This document shows positions 44,767-56,135 of a stretch of DNA of 64,000 nucleotides, one piece after another. The DNA lies in assembly GCA_002786025.1 (NCBI GenBank), contig NHNW01000039.1, positions 1 through 64,000 on the forward strand, read 5' to 3'. The notes below the pieces were generated by a model. That model saw nothing but the letters and a program-made list of their open reading frames with translations, ran no database searches and was not told the DNA's origin. The position numbers and the translations under genes were made by a program. Numbering within the stretch: position 1 is the first letter of the stretch; each line of letters starts with the position of its first letter. This DNA comes from Zasmidium citrigriseum (taxonomy: Eukaryota; Ascomycota; Dothideomycetes; Mycosphaerellales; Mycosphaerellaceae).

Positions 44767-44910
44767 ATGAAAGTCCCGCGTCCGGGACACGCAGACGTCA
44801 ATATCAAACTACAACTAAACACACCCTCCGGAGGCTAACATCTTCCAGTCCTCCACTTGATCCACTTGTCCCTTCCTTCTCTTTCCGCTGCTATCCAGCG
44901 TTGAGGACTG

Positions 44911-45237
44911 CTATTCGTCTGGGCAATCGTTTTCGCATGCCATTCCCTTAGCACAGCATCCGCAATCAGCAACGACGTTACCGAGACCGCAGCCAGCCAG
45001 ACAAAGCCAGCAAGCGGCAGACTGGCGCTTCAAGATGTCCCCACCAGCGATGTGCTCCTCCATGGTGCGTTTGAACAAGTCCACGCTGCGGTCTTCGATG
45101 CTGCGCTTCTCGACGCTGGGAGCAGGCGTGGCAATGGCAGCGCCGAGAAGGCCGGTGATGGCGAAGATGGCGGCGACTGTGAATGATTCGTTAGTGGGCG
45201 TCTCGAAAGCAGGTCAAATGATGAACGAACACTTCAT
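44911..45237 (-). CDS. Small secreted Cys-rich protein with three Kex2-type sites (effector/peptide-precursor candidate)
   Basis: Exon 1 has only 7 nt (45231-45237), then a 54-nt intron (45177-45230, CTAAC branch, CACAG acceptor) and exon 2 (44911-45176), giving 90 residues. The signal peptide MKFAAIFAITGLLGAAIA is followed by Lys-Arg pairs at 26-27, 38-39 and 52-53, which Kex2 would cut. The last piece (residues 54-90) is compact and has eight cysteines at 58, 61, 65, 74, 76, 77, 83 and 87. This layout fits a secreted effector, an antimicrobial peptide or a processed peptide precursor; no family is recognised. Gene finders may miss it because of the 7-nt first exon. It is convergent with the L-2-hydroxyglutarate dehydrogenase, 144 nt away. 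Confidence 0.72.
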
Positions 45238-45343
45238 TTCGAACGATAGAGAAGATCGGTGAGGATCGTGGTGATTTCTGTCCTTCGTTGTTGTTGGCGG
45301 ATTGGCTGACGAGGAACCTGACCTCAGGAGTTCTTGAAGACGT

Positions 45344-45351
45344 ATTATATA
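45344..45351 (-). promoter_or_regulatory. TATA box of the small secreted protein gene
   Basis: TATATAAT on the minus strand lies about 107-114 nt upstream of the ATG at 45237, a usual distance for a fungal TATA box, supporting the two-exon model. Confidence 0.45.
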
Positions 45352-45392
45352 TCTGCTCCCAGGCGGTCTGGCCTCACACAACCTTTCAGTGA

Positions 45393-45539
45393 CTCCAGAC
45401 TATTCTTCGGAGAGACGAAAGTCTGCGATCTCCCTGATCACGAGTGCCATCGTCCCAGACACCCTACTCCAGACTATTCTTCGGAGAGACGAAAGTCTGC
45501 GATCTCCCTGATCACGAGGGCCATCGTCCCAGACATCCT
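45393..45539. repeat. Tandem duplication of a 74-bp unit
   Basis: Two adjacent copies (45393-45466 and 45467-45539) differ at only about two positions. The unit contains CTTCGGAGAGACGAAAG, a short imperfect inverted repeat, and the palindrome TGATCA. It lies 156-303 nt upstream of the small secreted protein's start, that is, in its likely promoter. Confidence 0.85.
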
Positions 45540-45540
45540 C

Positions 45541-46276
45541 CACGCACTCTCGAACCTTAAAGAGGTGTTCATATCATGACAGCCCGCGGGTTTCCCGGTG
45601 GCAACGCCGTTCGCATGCGTCGATGGACCTGCGCCACCACTAAGTTCATGGAGGAGACACTCTGTTACTGGAGGATCGCCTGAACCAGGCCATGTGACCA
45701 AACTATTGTCAGTCCCACCGATCATATCATGACATGGCACTTTCTCGAATTCGGACAGCCCAATTCGCGTGGCGGCGAATGAATGGACTTACGGAAAATG
45801 AGCCCCGGACAGAACTATGTCTGTCCCCTGGAAGTTCGACAAAGGAAGCTCTTTTCATTGGACACTGTGCGAAGGCCTAGGTACTCACGCGCTGACAGTG
45901 CTAGGTCGTTGCGTGCTAAGTCAGAGACAGGTCCTACGCCGAGATGTCTTGACTCTTGCTTGACTTTGTGACTTCACGAAGGACCGCTCTGACCTATGAG
46001 ACGAGCTTGTCTTCACAGGATTATTTCACCAGAGACCTCGGGCTCCCCATAGTTGGAATAGGTTTCGCTTCGGGCAAACTATGGGCACCACACATAGACA
46101 CATCTAGTCCATTATGATGTTCTACCATCAGGAAGTTACCAGAGATACAGCCACATGTCGACCACCTTCGGAAGATCCTCCAGGGTGTGATTGTCTCGTA
46201 CTTCTGTGCCAACGGAACCGAAGCGGAATGCATTTGTCTCCTGAGAGTAACACCAGCAGTGGCAGACTCCATCGAA
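45541..46276. other. Intergenic, no gene seen
   Basis: Short frames only. It separates the secreted-protein promoter from the 3' end of the membrane-protein gene. Confidence 0.4.
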
Positions 46277-47392
46277 TCACTGCGCCTTTTTTCCTTCGTC
46301 CACATCATTCGACAGAATCGAATCCCTCTCCATCATCAAAAACGCCGCCGCAGCCCCCGGCCCAGCAAGCACGCCAACCCCCAAAGTCTGCACAACCATC
46401 TCCAAGCCCCCTTTCCCTTTCTTCCCACCAATCGCCTCAATATACATCCCCACAGCCCAGACAACGACCGCCGCACTCGAGCAGAGATAATCCCACTGCA
46501 AGAAAACCGCCACTCCAGTCTCGAAATCCACCTTCTGCACCACGCTCTCCGACCAGAACGCCACCGGCACCAAGACCGTCTTCGGATCCAGTGCTGCGGT
46601 GACGGAGTCCTTAAGCCAACCCGGAAACATTTTGCCAGCGAGGAAGAAGCCCAAAGAGGTGATGTGAAAGAATCCTGAGGCGAGGATGCTGAAGATGTAG
46701 ACCCTCTTCCTGGCCGCGGGACTCGCTTGTCCGGTCTTTCCCTGCAAAGCCTTCAAAAAGCCCCAAACCCCAAACAAAAACGCCGGATGGAACAGTCTCG
46801 CAATCGTCCAGATCTGCTGACTCGCCACTCCCTCCCCATCAGCCTTCAACCTGAGCATAAGGACCGTAGGCACGACATGTCCAACGACCAAACCCCACCC
46901 TAGAGCCCTGAGACTCCCCTCGCTCATTCCCCTTCCCTTCTTCCCCTTCCCAACAAAAATCAAATGGAGGAGAGCCCATATCGGCGTAAAAAGCCCAATC
47001 CCCAATAACTCCCCCAGCACCTCAACAACATACGTCCCCACACAAAACCCCATCCCAGCAACCCCACCATGCGCCTCCATCAACATAACCAACCAAATCG
47101 AACTCAACGTCCCAAGGAGATGATTCCCCTGCCAATGCGCCCTCACATTTCGAGCATCCAAAGTCGCGTAGAAGAAAGACGTCATAAAGGCGAAGTAGTT
47201 GTCTACTTTTGAGATTCCGGTTGAGGGGAGGTTGATGGGGATTTTGGTGTTGGGGAGGGTCCGGGTTGTGTAGGTAAGGAGGTTTTCGAGTTTGATGGTG
47301 CCGTTCCATTCGGATTGTTTTACGAGGGCGAGGTTGGCTGTTATCAGGATGCCGATGAGGGCGAGGGCTGTGACGGGGCGGGTGAGGGCCAT
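46277..47392 (-). CDS. Multi-pass membrane protein, unrecognised
   Basis: This intronless frame encodes 371 residues with about eight or nine hydrophobic segments, starting with an anchor or signal-like helix (VTALALIGILITANLAL). Family-like features include YFAFMTSFFYATLD followed by a loop, GLFTPIWALLHLIF, the segment WTIARLFHPAFLFGVWGFL, and FLQWDYLCSSAAVVVWAVGMY near the end. The arrangement resembles integral-membrane proteins often found near fungal secondary-metabolite genes, but I cannot name a family or reaction, and no biosynthetic core enzyme is nearby. The third positions of its middle part are strongly C-biased. Confidence 0.75.
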   Translation of the reverse strand: MALTRPVTALALIGILITANLALVKQSEWNGTIKLENLLTYTTRTLPNTKIPINLPSTGISKVDNYFAFMTSFFYATLDARNVRAHWQGNHLLGTLSSIWLVMLMEAHGGVAGMGFCVGTYVVEVLGELLGIGLFTPIWALLHLIFVGKGKKGRGMSEGSLRALGWGLVVGHVVPTVLMLRLKADGEGVASQQIWTIARLFHPAFLFGVWGFLKALQGKTGQASPAARKRVYIFSILASGFFHITSLGFFLAGKMFPGWLKDSVTAALDPKTVLVPVAFWSESVVQKVDFETGVAVFLQWDYLCSSAAVVVWAVGMYIEAIGGKKGKGGLEMVVQTLGVGVLAGPGAAAAFLMMERDSILSNDVDEGKKAQ

Positions 47393-48117
47393 TGTTGATG
47401 ATGTCGTTTTTGTTGTCGTGAGTGAGTTTTCAGGTGGTCGAAGTCTTCTCTTTCCCGAGAGAGAGAGGTCGAGACTTCCCGACCTGCTCGGAGGAAATTA
47501 CGCCCAGGCAAGTGCTAAAGTGGTGATCCAAAGGCCAAGGATTCTCTTCTTTCTCTCTCCTCCGTCGAAGTCTTTCAACCGTTCTTCTTGTCCACAAGCT
47601 TGCCCAAGCAGTCCTCTCGTCAAACAAAAAAGAGAAAGAAAAGAAAGGAGATGTCGTCTTGCAGTAGCTTCTCTCCGCAATAATAATGACATGCATAGCC
47701 TGGTACAGATATGCTCCGCTTTCACATGGATCTGAAGATCTCACCTGAGACACTACCTCGGCTTTAAGGAAAGCGATAGCGAAGATATATTACGGCCGAG
47801 CTTTTCAATGATGTCGAAGTGAACGGAAACGGGAACGGAGCAAGAGTGATCGGACCGTGCCAGTAATAACGAGTGTAGACTGCCATGATATCCCCTATCC
47901 TACAATCAAGACCAAAAGACAGTGTCCGCTACCAATAGTACATCGCTCAAAGCAATCGCTTCTTCGCTCAGTCGCTCGAATCGCTAATAAACGACAGACA
48001 TTGTACAAGCAATGGTGTTCCGAAGATGAACATTCATGCCTTCTTGTTAGTCAACATCCCGTAGTGGTTCCCAGTGTGGTGAACCATCCTTGCAGCTACC
48101 GGCGAGCCGGGGGGATT
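47393..48117. other. Intergenic, no gene seen
   Basis: This holds the upstream region of the membrane-protein gene and the 3' side of the GYF gene. No supported coding sequence. Confidence 0.45.
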
Positions 48118-51100
48118 CTATCTCTTGCTTTGACCCTTCTTCTTCGCGGCGACGACCCTGAAGTTGCCGTTGGCTTCCTCCTTGGCGGCAGTGGTGTCCT
48201 TGCTCGGACCCTTCTTCGCGACCTCATTCCATCCTCCAGATTGGCCGTTGGCCGCGTTGTTGGGGCTGGCGCTCTTGGGCACAATGGCATCGACGAGGCC
48301 CTTGTCCGCGAGCTTCTTGCGCCGGATGAACTCATTCGCGAAGTGGCGTGAATCGATGGTGCTAGAAACGCCGTGCACCGCTTCTGTGATGAGATCGACG
48401 TCTGCGGGAAGGAAGACAAGACTGGCGACGAATTCGTCGGCTGTAAGGAATGTCAGTAAGACCTCTGTAGTCGCGAGTGTCGGAGTAAAACTTACCATTG
48501 ATGTCTTTCCTCAAGTCTGGTCGCAGCTCACCGAGAGCCCACTTCTTGAACTCGTCTTGTGCGTTGACGGCCCCAGATGTGGCCATCGTCGAGCTCCTAG
48601 GTGCGACCTTCCTAACAGGTGCCGGCGGCTGAACAGTTGGCACAATGCCAGCGCTCACAGTACGGCTTCCAGTCGGGTTTGGTCCAGGCGCTGGAGTCTT
48701 GGCCTTTCCACCAGCTCCGACGGTTGTCCATGCTCCGCCGGGAGCGTTGCCAGCTGGCGGAGGCGATGTCACTTTACCGGCCAAGTTGGCGTAGCTCTTG
48801 CCACCAGCAGGCGCAGCAACACCGCTCATAGCGTTGGCTTGAGACTGGGCGGCAGCGGCGGCGGCAGCAGCCTTCCTCTTGCGAGCTTCCTCTTCTTTCT
48901 GGATCTGAGCTAGGGTCTTCGAAGCAGATGGACCGGTTGGCTTCTGCACAGTCTTTGCCCACGCGGCTGGAGCGGAGCCCGTTGGCGTGGCTGGAGAAGG
49001 AGCGCCCCAAGTTGACGAAGTTGGCAGACCTGGCTGAGGAGCCGTAGCCTGAGCCTGCTGAGCCTCCATCTCCTTCTGAAGCTGCGCACGCCTAGCAGCA
49101 GCAGCCATTGCTTCAACCTCGGCAGCCTTCTTTGCTTCAGCCTCCTGAATCTCCTTGAGGGAAGGGCCTTTTGGAGCCTCTGCAGGTTCTTTCGCCCATG
49201 GAGCGACGGTAGCACTAGGAGTGTCGACCGATGGAGTCTGAGACAGGTCGCGAGACTCGGTCTGAAGCTGATCCGCCACGCTTTGACGTCCCGTACGCTG
49301 GGCAGCAGGTGCTGGCAATGGCGACTGGGATGGTGCAGGAGGGAAGGGCTGCGGCAATCCAGGCTGCTGCGGCACAGGGGAATGTCTAGCGGAAGCCGCC
49401 TTCTCGACCTGTTCTTTCAACGACAGCGGCTCTTGCTGGGGCTGCTGTCTCTGCTCCTGGGCTGGCAAGGTTGGAGAACCTACACTGCTCTGCATAGCAG
49501 AGGCGTCCTGAGACTGAGCCTGGGCAGGCTGCTGACTGGTTGGAGCACCCGATGCCCGTTCCAGCGCAGGTTGAAACCGGCCAATTCCAGGAATTTCGTT
49601 CTGCAGCTGCTGGAACTGCTGCAGGCGGTCGTTAGATACCTGTGCTTGCTGCTGCTCGTTCGGCTGTTGCTGAGCATCATGATCGGCCTGCTCTTGCTGG
49701 AGTCGTGCGCGGTCTTGAAGCATCTGCTGGACTTGTTTCTCGTGCGCTTCCTGAGGAGCTTGAGTCTGCTGCTGTTGCTGCTGGCCGGTGACGGGTTGAC
49801 CGGGAGCACCAAACTGACCGGGTCCAGCTCTGTTCTCGCCCAAGTTCAAACGGTCCATGATACCCGGGATCTCCTCTTCGCGAATGCGACCTAGCGAGGC
49901 CAAATCACCCCCAACTGCACCTAGCCCGCCCGCCTGCGGAGCACGAAAGGAGTTGTCGAAGAAGCCTTGAGTATGAGAGGCAGGCGTTGGCCCCTGGATT
50001 GGGCTTGGCTGAAATGCGCCAGGGCTGGTGATGCTACCAAAACTTGGCTGAGAATGCAAGCTCTGGGCACTGCTATGGTGATGCAGCTGTTGTCCAGGTG
50101 CAAGGCCTGGATGGCCAGGCTGCATCTGCATTCGCTGAGCAATCTGAGCTTGCGCAAGGTGCTCCTTCTGTCGAGCCATCAGATACTGCTCCTCTTGCTT
50201 CCTACGCTCGAGGGCATTCTGCTGTTCGGCAGTAAGGGTGGTTCCAAAGCTTGGGAAACTCGAGGCAAACGGCGGCTGCGCACCACCAGCGGTGCTCATC
50301 TGGCTCGATCCAGCCCAAGTGTTCTGACCAGTGGGAGCGGACGGAGCGCCATGTGGAATGCCAATCTGAGGGACCAGGAAAGGCTCACGGGAGTTACCAA
50401 TGCGCCTAATAAGCTGGGCCAGGGGCTCATACTCGAGGTCCTCATACTTCTTGACTAGAAGCTCAGGGGAGAAGAAGCCGGCCTTGTACCAGTCGTGCAT
50501 CTCCAATCCAGTCCACGGTCCTTGTGTCTGGCCTTGCGGGTCCTTGTAGATCCAGCGCATGCGATCTGGCATCACCATGGTGCGCTGCTGAGGGGCCGGT
50601 GGTTGGTTCGATGCCGAGCTTCCTTGGAATTGAGCCTGGGGCTGCGATGGATCCTGCTGCTGCAATTGCTGACCTGGAGCTCCGAATTGACCTTGCTGAT
50701 TGTCGCCAGACTGGGCTTGCTCATGTCCTTGGTTGAAGCCTTGGTTCGCGAAAGGGCTCTCGGCGGCCCTGCCTGCATCTCCAAAGGCCCCAAAGCCGTG
50801 TGGGACACGCTCGTTGCCTGGCTCTCGTTCGTTATCACCCTGGCGCATCTGGTCCTGCATGGCCTGTGGGAACATGCTCGCCATGCGGCTTCCACCAAAC
50901 CCACCCTGTGGGCTCAGCAGGCTGCTACCTCCCAGTCCAGCAAGACTGGGCGACTGCAAGTCGGACATGGTGTTCGAGAACACGCCGGCTCCAAATGCAT
51001 TGGAAAGACCTGCAGTCTGTCTGCTGGGAGTGCCAAGACCTCCCTGCGAGACGGGCCAGGCCGCCGAACCGGAGACATTCCCAAGCTGCCCAAGACCACC

Positions 51101-52988
51101 CAAACCCGAGAATCCACGATTTGGGCCAACGCTGGAGGTCTGACTTCTGTCGCTGGCAGGTCCTTGTGCACCTGGTGCACGTCCGAGATTTGGAAGGGCG
51201 CCAAGTCCGCCCAGGCTTCCCATCTGTTGATCTCCAAACTGGCCCAGGCCCGGAAGTCGAGTGTTGTGTGGTTCGTGCAAATCATCGCCCCCGTCCTCAT
51301 GGGTCCGTTCGGCACCGTGCTGTTCGGGAGACTGATAAGGGTTTGTGTCAGTTGGACTCATCGGCTCGTTGCCAGTGGCCATCGGCTGGCCCATTCTCTG
51401 GTGTGCTGGCGTCTGTTGGAAGGCCTCTCTGCCAGGCAGGAATCCTTGGCCAAACCCGTGCGTGTTGTCGGTGGTCATGCCAAAGGCGCCAAATCCAAAT
51501 TCGTCCTGTGTGCCTTGACGGCTTGGCGTGCCGAAGCCGCGGAATCCCTGTCGAGGATGCGGTGGACTGATATCGGCATCAGCGTTCAAAGCAGCACTTC
51601 CGGACGGCAAGTCCTCTTCGGCTTCCTCGAGAGTATCATTGACAGGCTCGGGACGATCCTGCGCTCGCCACGATTCGTTCTCGTTCACTCTCGAAAGGCT
51701 GGAAATGCTAGTCTTCCTCTCGAGCGTTCTTTGACCAACGTCTTCGCTGCTGTCCTTGTTCAGCAAATTCTTGAACCTGCTTTCTGACCTCCCACTCCCC
51801 AATCCCGGGCGCTTGTCAGCTGGAGCGCCCTGCTGACCCATATTGCCACCCATGCCGAAATTGCCAAAGGAACCCATGGGCGACATTCCGGCACTTTGTG
51901 GTCCAGTCGACCAAGGGGAAGAGGGCGCATTGAAGCCAGCGGAGAGGGGTCCTGTCTGGTGGCGCTTGAGAGATCCGAACGGATTCGCCGCCTTGTCCTC
52001 GGCTTCCTTTTCATCAAATTTGGAGGCATCCTTAAGGTCAGTTCTCCTGCGCTGCAGAGATGGCGGAGGCGAAGCAGCGCGTTGCTCGTCGCGGTTGAAA
52101 CCGCCTGGAGATGACACGTTGTTTTGAGGAAAGGGGTACGACTCGCTCGTCTCCCGGCGACGACCAGCGCCACGCGCAACGTTGGGCGATGGGAGTCCAA
52201 AGCCGCCGGGAGTGTTGGCGGTAGAGATCGAGACTTTGCGTCCAGGCAATCCATTCGCTTGCTGGCCCTCCTTGTTCGCGGCGGGCGGCTTGATGGGGGT
52301 GTTGACCGAATTCATAAACAGCTGGATAAGACGTCATTAGCGACGCGCCTGAGTAGACAGCCATGGCGGTATCCACTACTTACCTCCCTCTCATCGTCGT
52401 CCATTTCGGTCAAGCCTAGCGGTTCAACAGAGCCATCCTTTTCCCAGCAGACTTCAGGGCCTGGCTGGGGATCTCGGGCCTGCTCCACCCTGCCCCAGCC
52501 TGGAGTTGTGCCGTTCGCGCCGTCCGGTTGCCATCCTCCCACATAGAGACCCGACAGACCATCACTCAAGCCCCCATCAGCGCTCTGCTGTGTCCTATAC
52601 AGGTCGAGAAGCTGATCTTTGCCATAGCGAGTGTCAGGGGCGGTGCCGTTGCGGAATGGAGGGACATATCGTGGTGGATGCGTAGCGAGGGGCTCGGTCT
52701 GCTGGGCGGTGGTGGGAGTATTGGTGGTGGCGCCCGAAGGTCGACGGAAGGTCTGGGTGGCGCCGTTCGTTCTACGTGGCCTGGAGACATATCGTTAGCA
52801 AGAACTGTACCGTGCGCATTTCCCTGATGTCACGAGTGCCCCTCGCGGTGCGCGCATTGGAGGGGCTTCGCTGGGAATTTCTCTGCAGGCATTTTCGTCC
52901 GGACTCACCATTCAGAGGCAGAATCGCGGGTGGGAATCTGGTTTGACGAGTTGCCGGCGGCGGCAGATGCGAAGGTAGAGGGGGCCAT
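48118..52988 (-). CDS. GYF-domain protein (Smy2/GIGYF family), translation/mRNA regulator
   Basis: Four exons (introns 52781-52908, 52322-52383 and 48441-48495) give 1541 residues. GYF domains bind proline-rich PPGφ peptides; Smy2/Syh1 and GIGYF proteins act in mRNA repression and quality control. The GYF domain lies at about 744-800 (MRWIYKDPQGQTQGPWTGLE, then WYKAGFF). The N-terminus contains Y79-GKDQ-LL, matching the eIF4E-binding pattern Y-x4-L-φ, as GIGYF proteins have for 4EHP. Long Gln/Pro/Gly-rich disordered regions flank the GYF domain, and a predicted coiled coil rich in Glu, Ala and Lys (KEIQEAEAKKAAEVEAMAAA) follows. The last exon (DEFVASLVFLPADVDLITEAVHG) forms a helical end. The first two exons were found by splice and frame continuity. 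Confidence 0.88.
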
Positions 52989-55294
52989 GGTACGTCGAGT
53001 CCTGAGCGAAGGTCAGGCGTGGCAGGAGGCGTGAGGAGGTCGACGGAGTGAATGGAGGCTGTTGGCGAAGAATAGAAGGTCGCTGGAGGATCGGAGGGAT
53101 ATGCTGAGCGGGTGACGAATGGGTGCTAATGCGATCGAGGTGTGAATAGATTCATGTGGTGTGGGCTCGCGCGACGAGGTGCGAGAGAATGCTGCACGTC
53201 GATTTTGGAGGTTCGACGAGGTGCACTAGCGCCTTCCTTCCCATTGGCTGCCTGTTTCCTGCCGAGACGCGTGGGATATCCGACCGCCTGAGAATCGATA
53301 TCCGTCCGAACGATATCAACTCGTGAGATTGATAGAGAAACGCTTGAAAACAACACGAGGTTGATGATTTTCGACTGAAATAGATAGTATGTTGCAGCGA
53401 TGGTCTTCTTGTACTGACAACTTCCCTAACCATCTCTTTGGTGGCTGCTATCCTGTTCCAACAATACGGCTCAATTCCAGTGGAAGGAACGGACAGATAT
53501 CCATAGCAGTGAGGACGATTAAAAGTCCGGGCAAAGCACGCGACCTCAGTTGCTGCCACCGTTCCTGCATCATCGTCCACGTCCACCATCCACACCTGCA
53601 CCTCTTTCTTATTTTATCCCCATTATACACCACAATACTCCATCGACAGACTGCATACACTCTCCCTGCCTAACACGAGACGCAACGAGTCTCAGAAAGT
53701 GACGCGTCAATGCCCGACAAATGCTGGACATGGCCCTCCGGCTTCACCTCCGCACCAGACAGTCCGCTCCGAACTTCCAAGTGAAGACTCCTCGCGACGA
53801 CCATGCTCTTTTAGACCCAGTATAAGGCATTGTCTTATCGATATTGCTCCTTCAGCTGTTCTGATATGGCTTTATAGTTCATGGCGACGTGTCATCGACT
53901 CAGACAGGAGCCTCGTACCGATGCCTCGGGATAGGGGTAATTAAACGCACTATCTTTCCTGGGACTGCGCGATTCAGACCCTACCTGTATAGGCGTTTTC
54001 TTAACACGCTGGTAGATCTCGAATACATGCGGCGACTAGATTGACGACGTCGTCTGTTGCAGTATACGAGTCCTCGCAACGGTTGAGACACATCAAGTTC
54101 TACCTGGACTGAAGTGAACCCTACCTGCATTCAACACACTTTTGTCCGTCACGCAACCAGAGACGTTCTTCACCGTTGACAAGAAGAACAGACATAATGG
54201 TAGTTGGCAAGCTTGGGTACATTACTACCGGTATGTCGCACGAGGTGAGAGTCCTTGCGCTCGTTCGCGTTCACTTTGACCCGGCGCTGTCCTCTTCATC
54301 TCGAACTTCTCCTTAGCATCATCCTTCCCCTCTATTCTATCTCTGATGCTTGAACGATTGTGAGCAAAGGTTTTGCATGCAAGATCATCGCCATCACAGG
54401 GCTTCACTCGAGAAGCGCCAAAGTCAGCATCTGCAACTGGTCTCAGAGCGTCTTGATGGGGTCCCTATTGCGAGGAAGGCAGTACCGAAAGGAGTGGCTA
54501 GTGTGATGTGCTTCTCGTCGAGTGATGAGGCGAATTTCGTCAAGGGGAGCCTTTACCCTGTTGATGAAGGAACTTATGGATAGGTGATGTTGCAACACAG
54601 CCCATACCATTCGTACTACTCGTTGACGTACTCTCGCAGCAACATCACGGACCTCCCGAGGAAGATACCGATAACAGTCGCACAGCACGGCCACGTGCAA
54701 GGCTTCATGTTGCAACGGGGAAGTCTTCCCGGGTCAAGACTGTTTGCTACGAATACCACAAATGCACCTATCCGACCTTTTAATCAAATCATCCGTATGC
54801 CCGCAGCAATGACGACTGCTCGCCGTGCACCCGTTGAGGAGAAGTCGGGGCACATACCAACCTTCATCGTTGGATCGAGCGGTCACGAAACTAGTGCTGA
54901 CTATCTATGAGGGGATTGAACATCTGGACTTCCATGCTACCCGTAAGGAACGATCATTGCGTCTTGCGCAGAGCCGCATGCAACATTATGGTCTCATGCC
55001 ACATTTGCTTGGCCAATATTGATGTGACTCCAACCGTCTGAGCTCGGACGTTTGACGATTGCTGGAGCTGGATGGACCGACTGGCACTGAATATAAACAG
55101 GGCATCTCACCGCTGTTTGATCTGGCCCCTTTTCGTTCCTTTTAAATCTCTCTCTGCCCGACGGGAGCTGCCACCGGCAGCCTATCGTTTCTCAAGGTCA
55201 TCACTCTGCTTTTGTCGTTGCATACTTTCCCTTTTCCTCCTTGCGCCTTCCTTCCTCAAAATTCCTCAACTCATCCCTTTCGAACAACACAACG
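52989..55294. other. 2.3-kb intergenic region, no convincing gene
   Basis: Frames up to about 150 codons occur on both strands (for example 53152-53601 and 54584-54910) but without motifs, consistent composition or splice partners. The two ends are the promoters of the GYF gene and the Met/Gly-rich gene. Confidence 0.4.
55092..55097 (+). promoter_or_regulatory. TATA box (TATAAA)
   Basis: TATAAA lies about 200 nt before the ATG at 55295 and is followed by a long pyrimidine-rich stretch, as in many fungal promoters. Confidence 0.4.
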
Positions 55295-56135
55295 ATGAAT
55301 CCCGCCATGAACCCCTTCATGCAACACGCCATGATGGCACAAACAGGCCTCCCTCTAGGTCGAAGAGCCAACGGCTTCGGTACAATGCCCTCCTCCCCAA
55401 CTCAAACTCACGACCACTGACCTTTCCACCAGGAGCCTCACCCCTCGGCCCCGGCGGTCCCGTTCCCGCCCACCAACTCAACTTCCTCTCCGGCATGCAA
55501 CCCATGGGCTCCCCTTTCTCGGCCGGCCGCTATCCCTTTCCACAAAACCCCATGCCCATGATGCCGGGAATGTGTGGTGGGGGAATGATGGGAATGGGCG
55601 GTGGTGGAATGAACCCTTTAGCTATGGCCTACCTCCAACAACTCTACCTACAAATGCTCCTTTCCGATTCAGGGGACCCAGACGACACTGGGGTTTGGGA
55701 TGGGGATGATGAGGAAGGAGCGGATATTATGAGTAAACTGGTTAGGAGGGGGAGGAGGAGGCGTGGTGGTAAGTCCTAGCCCCTATTCCGGACACAGCGT
55801 ACTTGCGTCGAGCATGCTCTTTGGCACATGTCCCTTTGCTTACACGCCCCTTTTACGTCGTAAAGTCGGCTTCTCCCTCACCGCTGGTCTCGGCGCTCAC
55901 GTTGGGGACCTTGGGTTCAATTTTGGTGGTGGCGTGGGGTGTAACTTGTTCAATCGCCGACGACGTTGTTATACGGATGGACCGAGACATAAGTGGCTCT
56001 ATCCTGACTGACGTTGTCTCAGGTCTGGGTGCTCTTGGAGGTCTTGGTGGTATGGGGATGGGAGGTATGAATGGGATGAGCATGGGCATGTCGCCATTTG
56101 GAATGAGCGGCATGGCGCCGTTGGGGATCATGTAA
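55295..56135 (+). CDS. Met/Gly-rich protein, unrecognised (spliced)
   Basis: My model has exons 55295-55379, 55433-55768 and 56023-56135 (introns of 53 and 254 nt), giving 177 residues. The protein is rich in methionine and glycine at both ends (PMPMMPGMCGGGMMGMGG in exon 2 and GGMGMGGMNGMSMGMSPFG in exon 3) with one acidic-to-basic switch between (DPDDTGVWDGDDEEG, then RRGRRRRG). No signal peptide is visible. Met-rich clusters of this kind can bind Cu(I), but that is speculation. The 254-nt intron is long for this genome and may hold another exon (a Gly-rich frame lies around 55865-55925). Without splicing the frame stops at 55779. Confidence 0.5.

Noticed and set aside
48164..51787. Plus-strand ORFs up to 430 codons opposite the GYF gene
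   Set aside because: Shadows of a long Gln/Pro-rich coding exon; the minus strand carries the recognised domain.
53152..54910. ORFs of 60-150 codons in the 53-55 kb gap
   Set aside because: No motif or consistent composition; they are no longer than expected by chance.
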